Of a stretch of 64,000 nt of DNA, positions 56,496 to 64,000 are shown one piece after another (position 1 is the first letter of the stretch; every line of letters begins with the position of its first letter). A program made the translations under genes and the position numbers. Under the pieces are notes generated by a model. That model saw only the letters and a program-made list of their open reading frames with translations. It was not told where the DNA came from and searched no databases. Source of the DNA: Candolleomyces eurysporus (Eukaryota; Basidiomycota; Agaricomycetes; Agaricales; Psathyrellaceae); contig JANBPK010000823.1 in the NCBI GenBank assembly GCA_027579435.1, forward strand, positions 31,839 through 95,838, given 5' to 3'.

Positions 56496-59065
56496 CGGTC
56501 AGCTTTGAGGTGGAGCTCATTGACATGTTCTCCCAGGAACAGAAGCTCTGCATCACTCTGCCCGACAATGAAACAATCACGCCTCACCTCCTTGCATGAG
56601 GGTATCTTCCCACCATGCCAATCAACCCGCTTGTGGTTATTTTTCTCCAAACATTGGAGTTCTACAAGATTTTGCGCCAACAAAAGCCGTCGTTTAGTGT
56701 GGAGGTGTTTACAAAGGTACTGTGTGATCTGTATGAGGTGAGAAATGAGGTGACTCTGCCACTTTATCTTGCTCACTCTTTTGTAGCATCCCTACCAGCA
56801 ACGTTGGCAGCAATTTTTTGCTGATACATTTGAAATTTACCTAACCATCACGTCTGCAATAGAAAAATGTGTCAACGACACTTTGAACCACTGCTCAGAG
56901 CACTGGCGGGTGCTCAATACTTGCCCTGCATGCATGTATAAATTGGAAGGTGAACCAGATCTCCAGTACCGCCTTGAAATCTCAATGGATGGCAACGATT
57001 CTCAGAAGCAAATGAAGGACAAGGGTATGGCAGGTGACATGAGGTCGTTTGACAGTGATTACATGATTCCCACACCAGAGGTTGATGTCTGGGCCGCTGA
57101 ACCAACAGACTCCCAGCTGAATGAAGATGAGCCAGTGACCATGGATGACTCAACAGTGGAAGACACAGTGAAGGAATGTGTTAAGAATTGGAAGGTGGCT
57201 CAGTCTGACACTTGGAAGAAAACTGTGGGTATCTTTGATGAGACTGGTTGGTTTGCGAGTGCATGCAGGCATGGGATCATTCTGTGGGTGACAGATATGA
57301 TCCAGTCAGGTGAACAGTGAGTCATTTTCTCTGCCTTGAACCACACTAATTGGTGCAGATCAAAGTACCCCTTATCAATTGTCAATTGAGCGCTCAATAT
57401 ACTCAATCCCCACCTTGCCATTGGTTACGACATTGGTTGCAAGTTCGAGACCACAATCAAAAATAGTGCGCTGGGCTCATGTTTTGAAGAGTCTAACTCA
57501 AGATGTTTGGTGAACGCATATCACGGCTACGCACATAACTTCCAATGCCAAACTCAGAACCATCCAAACAACATCAAGGGGGTCGGTCTAGAGGATTTCA
57601 AGACTATGGAACACNTTTTTTTCTGGGTCAAATGCTGCAGCTGGACTACTTCAACACACAACCAAATTCAGGCGACAACTCTACCTTGAATTGTACCTGA
57701 AACAAGCCGACACCAATAAGTATCTTCAGCTGGGGAAGATGCTTTTGGGGAACTATCGGCAAGCGCATCAGATTATTCAGGAAGAAGGCTCAAAGTTGAA
57801 CAAAGTGCTTGCAGTCAAGGGGATCACAACGGCGGATCTTGACCAGTGGCAGTCTGAACAACAGGAGTATTTTGATTCGAATCTTGGCAAGGAACCCAAC
57901 TCAGAGGGGAGCCTTCATCGAACTGCTTATGTCGAACTGTTGATGGAATACGCTGAGGCACGGTGAGATAAACAGTCAATTTACTTTCACATGAACTCAT
58001 GTTATTTTCCAGTGAAAAATCAGAGGCAAAGGGCTTAGTGTTTCCTAGTAACATCCCATAAGATTATGACATGGCTCAAAATCCTGCACCCAAGACTTAC
58101 AGATCCAACCTCTCAAAGACACGTCAACTAGAAACTCAGCATAGACATGCCAGGGAGAAGGTGAAGGAGCTTGACAGTGAACTCATTGATATGGAGCTTC
58201 GACTCCACATTGAGAAGCGTTGGGATGCTCTGACCCCTGAGTATCAAGAGACAGTTCAATACATCAAAGAACAACAATATCGCTGAGCCCTGGAAGACAT
58301 CCAGAAGCTTGTTGTTCAGCAATTGTTTGAACTTCACCTATTGAATCTAAGTAATATTGGTACGTCACTGTCAAAAATAATGAACTTTACTCATTGTTGA
58401 TGACATGGTATAAGGCCCGAGTTACACTTGCCAAGGCTATGCATACACGATCTCGGGCCATTCAGGCCGCCATCAACAGGTACAACCATGCTGTGGTTGC
58501 TCTTGGATGTTCCGATACATTGGACTTTGCTTGCGCCACCCAGTACAATTTTGTAGAAGAATTCGAGCTATTGAAACATAGCCATGCCAATCTTACGAGC
58601 ACCTGCTGGAAAGAGCTGAGGATCCGGGAAGCTATGAAGAGACATCAACAAATCAAAAGGGCGCACAAGGAGATCAAGCAGCTGGATGTTGAGATCCTAC
58701 AGGTCTATTCCGCCATTGAAGCGGAACATGAACACTTCAAGGTTGTTCTACTAAGGCTGAATGAATCTCAAGAACCAATTTACAGCGCTGTGGACAAGTT
58801 TTGTTGTCATCGTAGTTGGGCCAATCAAGCGGTCATGCTGAAACTCTACAAAATTGTTGACCTTCCAGGTTATCAAGGCCCAAAGCTCAGGCATGGGAGG
58901 CACAAAGGCAAGCCAGAGGGCAATGGGATGCCAATGGATATAGATCCCGAACCTTCTTGTGATGGTCCAGAGAATGCTGAGGAGGAATTGGAGGGTGACA
59001 ACGATGACACTGAGGCCCAAGTCAGCAGGATTGTTGATTTTATTTCAAATCTTGTGGCATCTTAG
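56496..59065 (+). pseudogene. KDZ transposase, CxC1-type, broken
   Basis: Kyakuja-Dileera-Zisupton superfamily transposase. Conserved segments in order: ELIDMFSQEQKLCI; HWRVLNTCPACMYKLEGEP (CxxC cluster); EISMDGNDSQKQ; ETGWFASACRHGIIL; KYPLSIVN; IGYDIGCKFETTI; VNAYHGYAHNFQCQ; IKGVGLEDFKTME; LQLGKMLLGNYRQA; then a long helical C-terminus to the stop at 59065. Introns fit at 56741-56788, 57320-57360 and 57964-58011. Breaks: TGA at 56597, 57387 and 58284, each at a position where I expect Arg in the family, a TAA near 58060, and a frame change with an N at 57615. It is not active but recent enough to read through. TIRs were not identified. Confidence 0.88.
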
Positions 59066-59377
59066 ATCAGGCTGGTTTCATTCATAAATATACTGTCTTA
59101 TAGTGTCCAAATACACCATTTAGTTCTGGTTAATACAGGGGATTCACTGCAGCATAAGGGAGATATTAAGGCGGCTCTGTCTGAGTATCATGAAATGTGT
59201 TGAAATTCATCAATGCGCTCATGGTTATATGGGCAATAAGGAAAAGCTGTTGAGAATTCAAATATTTGAATGTACAATGACATTTGTTACTACTTTGCCT
59301 AAGGGGAATAGAAGGGACTATGATACCAGATTGAAGAAATGGGGTTTCGAGTTCACATATCTCAATTCATAAGATCA

Positions 59378-59821
59378 ATCCTACATTGTAGTCATAGTGG
59401 CCTTAGGATTGTAAGTAGTCTTCTTATTACATCCTATTCCTTGCCTGCCACTCCACTATTCTGCGAATCCTATAAAGCAGATTGATAGGATACTGGCCCG
59501 CGTCAGAATCCTAATCTAGGATAGGATTCCGCTGTGATTCTCAATAGTAACAAATGGCATATAGGGTGGTAGACGTTAGGATAACGGTATGCAGCAGTAG
59601 GATATATCCTAATTTTGACAGGATTGGGTTAGGTTGGACTCATAAGTGATAATCCTATCGGTAAACGCCATGAAGTTGTATCGTAAATCAAGCCCAGTCC
59701 TACTGTAGTAGTCTTTCCATAACTGTCAGTCAGATAATCCTATATTCATAATCCTACAACTTGCATCAGAAAGAAATCGGTAAGCATGACAAGGACATAT
59801 CCTAAAGCAAGTCCGATCCTA
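59378..59821. repeat. Dense cluster of ATCCTA/TAGGAT hexamers
   Basis: Sixteen exact hexamers in 444 bp: ten ATCCTA and six TAGGAT as read on the plus strand, starting at 59378, 59404, 59431, 59467, 59486, 59508, 59517, 59522, 59577, 59598, 59606, 59652, 59737, 59751, 59799 and 59816. Chance expectation for both orientations is about 0.2. Spacing is irregular, so this is not a simple tandem array; mixed orientation and irregular spacing resemble subterminal transposase-binding motifs of DNA transposons. No coding capacity. Confidence 0.85.
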
Positions 59822-59914
59822 CACTATTAGTAGTTTTATAAGTCCCAAAACATAAAATACCGAGCTAATATAAATCAATAATGTCGTACTAATTGTTGTT
59901 GGACCCACAATTTC

Positions 59915-61233
59915 TCACAGCGCTCGTCCTTTCCCCTTCATCGATAACTGTGGAACATGAGAGGCGATAGGTTGAACAAGGTTGAAGTCTTGGAGGCGGT
60001 ACACATTGCTTCGACAGGGGAAGAGCGAATTTCCGGATGCACTGGTGAACAGCCCAAGTATGGTGGCCCAACCAACGGGGAACCAGCGGTGAAGCGTTGG
60101 CTTGTAGACCTCGAGTTTATCTCCAGCCTCAATTCCGCAAGCTCCACGTTCTAACTTGTGGTTGTTGAGACACACGGCCCGGTCGCTGTGTGAGATGATG
60201 AGCGTCTCGCAATAGCGTGCATTATCCTGTCATTTGTACACATGAGCTTGATGCACTGACTCATTGAAGCAGCGACGGGCAGTCATGTACCTTTATCCAG
60301 GCAACCACAAGCACGGGGACAGCGCGTATAGCGGGCATATCATTGTCATCAATGGATGAGACATCCGAGTCGTCATCTGAGATTGAGATGGGCTTGCTGG
60401 CGTTGCCAGGCAGAGCCATCTGCACCAGAGCAGACCGTGGCGAAGGAAGTGAGGGCGACAATGAAATGAAGGATGAGATATCGTATGAACCACCTTGAGC
60501 TTCATCGTCAGGACCTTGAGTCATCAGTCTGGCATAAACTTGAAAGCTCTAGTACTCACCAATAGTATTCCCACCTCGCGAGGGTCCGGCCTCAAGCAAT
60601 ACACTCTCGTTCTCCTGCTGCTGGAGATCCCTATCAAGGTAGTGTTCCTCCCAAAGTTCTTGAAATCCTGGAGCGGTATGGATTTGGAAACGACCATGGT
60701 GTGCAGCCTCAGTATCAGGAAGAACTTCCTCGTAGAGAAGGAACAGTCGGAAGAGTGCCGATGTCACCATGACAAGGTCATAGGGGGCTGCCTGGATGAC
60801 CTTTTTAACATCCCAACACTCCGAAGTTGGAGGGCCCACACACTTTCCAAGGAAATCAGCGCCATTCTGCCGAATAAAGACAGAAACTCACCATTTGATA
60901 CCAGCTTCCCGCTTTCCGATAGTCCATAAACCCAAGGTTCAGTTGTGGAACGGTCACTCGATGGCCTCGATGGAAGGGTTTGACAGAGTATTCTGGTGGG
61001 GGCCCAACCTTCGACGTAATGAGTTGGCGAATGTGGCGGCTTACTTCTCGCTTTGCATCTTCTTTGGTCATGGCTGCTAATTCAGAATCTTGAGAGCAAA
61101 GATATCCAGGAGGTTGCCTGGCACGACCACGACGGCCAGGGGAGGATGGAGTTGGCATGGTGGCATCTACATTCTGCCGCTGGGGTGTCTTTGGAGAGGA
61201 ACGGTGATTCTTGGAAGAGCGTTGGGCTGGCAT
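59915..61233 (-). CDS. Four-exon orphan gene, function unknown
   Basis: Exons: 61233-60892, 60842-60560, 60514-60291, 60226-59915; introns of 49, 45 and 64 nt, all GT-AG, and phases join exactly to one 386-residue frame with no stop. It starts MPAQRSSKNHRSSPKTPQRQ with a basic, Ser/Pro-rich N-terminus, continues with a mixed helical middle (KEDAKREVSRHIRQLITSKV; VIQAAPYDLVMVTSALFRLF), an acidic Ser/Asp-rich linker (ISDDDSDVSSIDDND) and a compact C-terminal part (GDKLEVYKPTLHRWFPVGWA). No family recognised. CpG content is normal, unlike the KDZ pseudogene beside it. It lies between two KDZ genes and could be a passenger gene of a KDZ element or a host gene. An upstream in-frame start is not available; a nearby ATG at 61282 is in another frame. 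Confidence 0.7.
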
Positions 61234-61289
61234 TGAGAAATTGCAGCAGGTGGGGTTCAGAAGGACGTCTACCTTTGGTCATTTAATGT

Positions 61290-61660
61290 GTGATTGAGCC
61301 AAGCTCTGCCCGATGTTCTTGTTGCTTTTGTTTTCCCTGGGTCCTAGCGTCGAGAGCATGAGAATGAAGAGATCGAAGAAGAGATGAGAAAAAGGGGCTC
61401 AATCAACAGGCCAATGCATAAGGATCAAAAGTTCCCATGCCTAGCCTGCCACCCGATGCATTCATGAGGCAAATCGCTTCAACCTGGGAGTAGCTAAGGT
61501 CAGTAAAAACCTGTGAATAGTCCAATAGGCATCTCATTAAAAAATATATGCATTGTAGACACCTTAGGATTACACCCCAAAGACGATACAGCCAAAATGG
61601 GTCAAGTATTCTATTTCGGCCATCACTATCTGCAGGCCACGTTTGGATATAGACCAAAGC
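61290..61660. other. Spacer between orphan gene and KDZ 3' end
   Basis: No gene recognised; an 84-codon minus-strand frame (61657-61403) has no known motif. It could hold the start region of the orphan gene or the terminal part of the KDZ element. Confidence 0.4.
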
Positions 61661-61663
61661 TCG

Positions 61664-63498
61664 CTATTTTGACATTATATTTTTTGCGTACCACAACTCA
61701 TACTCACACTTCTTTCCATCCACTCTCTTAGCCATCTCTTCTGCATCACGCTGCAAACTAGTGTACATGGTGGCCTGCTTGAAGGCGTAAGCCGCTTTCC
61801 CTGGCCTGTCTGATGCGCCGTCACCAAGCTTGGTCCAAATCATGGCTAGTGTCAAGAATGTTTTGATCTCTCGCCGAATTTCTTCCTCAAGAATTTCTTT
61901 CTCTTCTTGAGCACGGTCTCTTGCTGCACAATCATGGAACCATTTTGCTCAGTTTACTAGCCAATAGAACCAGGCCAATCAGCTAAGTCAGGCAGATGTG
62001 AGAATACATAACTTACGCTTGATTTGCCATTCCCGCTCTTCTTTCTCAGACATTGCCTTTGGCCGGCCAACGTTCCAGAACCAGGGGTCCTCCCTCTTCA
62101 AATCACCTAGATTAGGGGGCTTGGCTGTGTTCTTTCCATGGAGCTTGGTATGGTCCAGCTTGCGGAGAACTTTGTTGTTTGCAGGAAGTCCAAGATTCAA
62201 CAGAGCTTGCCGAGCACGGGTGTATCGGGCTGCAGCTTTCTTTTTGTCTTCTTCCAGGACTCAGAGATAGTCCTGTGCGCGAGTGTTTGTGCCCTGACCA
62301 CGAACATTGCTTTTCTTGAAGTCAAGATTGAAGTTGTACGTTTGAATAGTAAGTCGAAGACCTTCTAGTGTGTTGTGTGCTTGTCCCTCACGAAGTCTAT
62401 ACTCTTCTGAGGCCAGGGTTTCAAGTTTGAGCTGGGCACGAATATGCTGAGGGAATGAGGATGGAAGATTGAGTGGCACAGACTCAGGAGACTCAGGGTC
62501 AATCAGCTGGGTGTAGTCACTGCCAAGCGATGGACAGAGTCTCAACTGCGTAGCCTGCCATTCAACCAGATCATTATATAGCTTCTTGCGATCGGATGCA
62601 GAGACCTTTGCCTGGGCCAATATTTGGACTCTGAGATGCATAAGACAAAAGCCCTTTGAAATCAATATATCACCTACTGAGTGTCCTCCAGCTCGATTCC
62701 CTGGTTTAGAAACTGAGCGTTGGCTGTGAGGTCTTTCCCACTGTATCTGCCAATCTTTTCGTCTTCTAAAAGCTTTTCATAAGCTTTTCTCTGTGTGGGC
62801 GGAGCTAAATCCTCAACAAGATCAGTATATCTTCCACCAAAAGAGGGAACAGAAACACATACAGTCCTTCAACTGGGCTTCAAACAGACTAATAACCTTT
62901 CCCTTCTCCTCAACAGGAACATCGCTCATCATTTTCCATTTTGCCAAGAGTTTGTCAGGATAGCGAGCAGTCTGATCTGCCAGTTGAGATTCGCGTGCCT
63001 TCAGATGCTTCAAATTCTCAGAATACTGGACCTCAAGTCGATCCACTGGGAAGAATGGTTAGCGTAAATTATTTTTGGACATAGAAGAGTTAACACACTC
63101 ATTCAAATAATCTTGGTCCAATTCCAAAAGTGTGCAAGATCATCGAGAGTGTCGTGTCGGTGACCGTCATTCATCTCCTTTGTAGAGCCGGCAGCTTGGT
63201 TGTTCTCAGCCCAGGCAGTCTCAATCATCTCTCCATATGTTTCCCCTGAGTGCTGGAGAAAATTAAAGGCCCAAAGGTGCTGACAGGCTTCAATGTGGTT
63301 CTTGACGTGCATCTTTGGGATTGCTCCACGCATTTTTTCGAGAATCGCAGCGGAACTGGGGAATTTCTTTGTGAACCTAGCTTTCATCTTTTTTGAGTAG
63401 GAACACCAGATATCGTAGCTAAGCATGACCCATTGCTGTTGGTGTTGATCTATCAGCGAGTTCACAAGCACGTTGATATGGCAGCTGCCTGCATACCC
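61664..63498 (-). pseudogene. KDZ transposase, CxC2-type, 5'-truncated
   Basis: Minus-strand C-terminal half of a KDZ transposase. The first exon present starts at 63498 after a TTTTTCTAG acceptor (GYAGSCHINVLVNSLIDQHQ) and continues with LSYDIWCSYSKKM, AIPKMHVKNHIEACQHLWAF and ETYGEMIETAWAENNQAAGS, which holds the conserved acidic residue in the AExN context, then RHDTLDDLAHFWNW. Further exons give EYRLREGQAHNTLEGLRLTI, TYNFNLDFKKSNVRG, DPWFWNVGRPKAMSEKEERE and YAFKQATMYTSLQRDAEEM, all typical of the C-terminal region. The N-terminal cysteine cluster and zinc-binding part are missing; instead the sequence above 63500 is repeat family M. The junction after HFWNWTKI lacks a clear donor. Not functional as it stands. 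Confidence 0.88.
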
Positions 63499-64000
63499 CT
63501 AGAAAAATCGCGAATCAATAGAACTTTTCTTTGGAAGTCCTTCTGAATTAAAGTACTAAGTAACGATGACGACTTATAGAACTCAGCATGTCTTCTGAAC
63601 ATTGCGAAACCAAGAGTCGAAGCGGTTCCCGGCTTCAGACTTAGCAGCTCTCAAGGATCTGGCTCAGAACCTAAGTACGACGGTTCGGCAGTGGTGCTTT
63701 AAAATAGGAAGGCCCTGCGAACGTATCCGAAGGGTAGCGAATCAATTCGGAACCACAACTGCGCGCCCGACCTGGCGAGGTACGGCGTAGGAAGAGAGTC
63801 TGCACACTACAAGGGACATTCGCCCTGACATTCGCTAAGTGGAAGGTGTAACGTCACTCTGTGGCTTCGAGGACGTGATGGCAAATCCGTTAAGTCAATT
63901 AAACATGACAGTTACTGGATTCGGAAGCACGAAGCGGCTCGGTTGAGAACTTCTGAAGAGCCGACTCAAGGTGTGAACTGATGCGGAGTGGACGACCGGA
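63490..64000 (-). repeat. Dispersed repeat (family M), inverted copy at right edge
   Basis: Reverse complement of about 4140-4672 with moderate divergence and many CpGs retained. It runs off the end of the window. It joins the KDZ gene exactly at an intron acceptor. Confidence 0.8.

Noticed and set aside
59889..61282. TET/JBP dioxygenase in the KDZ region
   Set aside because: Looked for because KDZ elements often accompany TET/JBP genes; no HxD...H...R arrangement with the family context was seen in the orphan gene or nearby.
1..64000. CRISPR arrays, bacterial operons, rRNA genes
   Set aside because: Introns, gene families and repeat types are fungal; no regularly spaced short repeats and no rRNA-like sequence were seen.

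Overview
The window looks like nuclear DNA of a mushroom-forming basidiomycete (Agaricomycetes). The evidence is short GT-AG introns of about 45-75 nt, NACHT (STAND/NLR-like) proteins of the agaricomycete type, KDZ transposases of both cysteine-cluster types, and Ty3/gypsy debris. I cannot name the species. Single Ns sit at or near homopolymers. In the three places where a homologous sequence in this window allows a test (10474, 23850, 45541), removing the N restores the reading frame, so they look like assembly pads.

Layout. (1) 0-8.1 kb: transposon graveyard with gypsy pol and gag pieces, LTR-like fragments and several dispersed repeats. (2) 8.3-15.3 kb and 41.8-48.9 kb: two arms of a large inverted duplication. 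Each arm carries one NACHT-WD40 gene, a repeat of unknown nature and a conserved flank module. The left NACHT-WD40 copy (minus strand) looks intact; the right copy (plus strand) has a premature stop. (3) 15.3-41.8 kb, between the arms: five NACHT genes on the plus strand (called A to E here), separated by repeat-rich spacers. All five share a NACHT core and an unusual multi-exon C-terminus. They fall into two N-terminal types: A, B and D have one short first exon, C and E have two. Both types keep a core of the form QQT-x-N-AGNQY next to the exon junction, a candidate signalling or amyloid-like motif. A 639-bp element with inverted repeats of about 115 bp sits just upstream of gene E. (4) 48.9-55.3 kb: CpG-poor LTR remnants, a SAM-like remnant and a broken mariner-like transposase. 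(5) 55.7-63.5 kb: a broken CxC1-type KDZ transposase (plus), a 444-bp cluster of 16 ATCCTA/TAGGAT hexamers, an apparently intact four-exon orphan gene (minus) and a 5'-truncated CxC2-type KDZ transposase (minus). (6) The last 0.5 kb is an inverted copy of the repeat at 4.1-4.7 kb.

How it fits together. This is an NLR-like immune or allorecognition receptor cluster that has grown by tandem and inverted duplication inside transposon-rich DNA. CpG loss runs across the repeats and stops inside both NACHT-WD40 genes: the NACHT half is CpG-rich and the WD40 half nearly CpG-free. Older repeat copies differ from younger ones mainly at CpG sites, and the KDZ pseudogene carries TGA stops where arginine is expected. 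Together these point to cytosine methylation and deamination shaping the locus.
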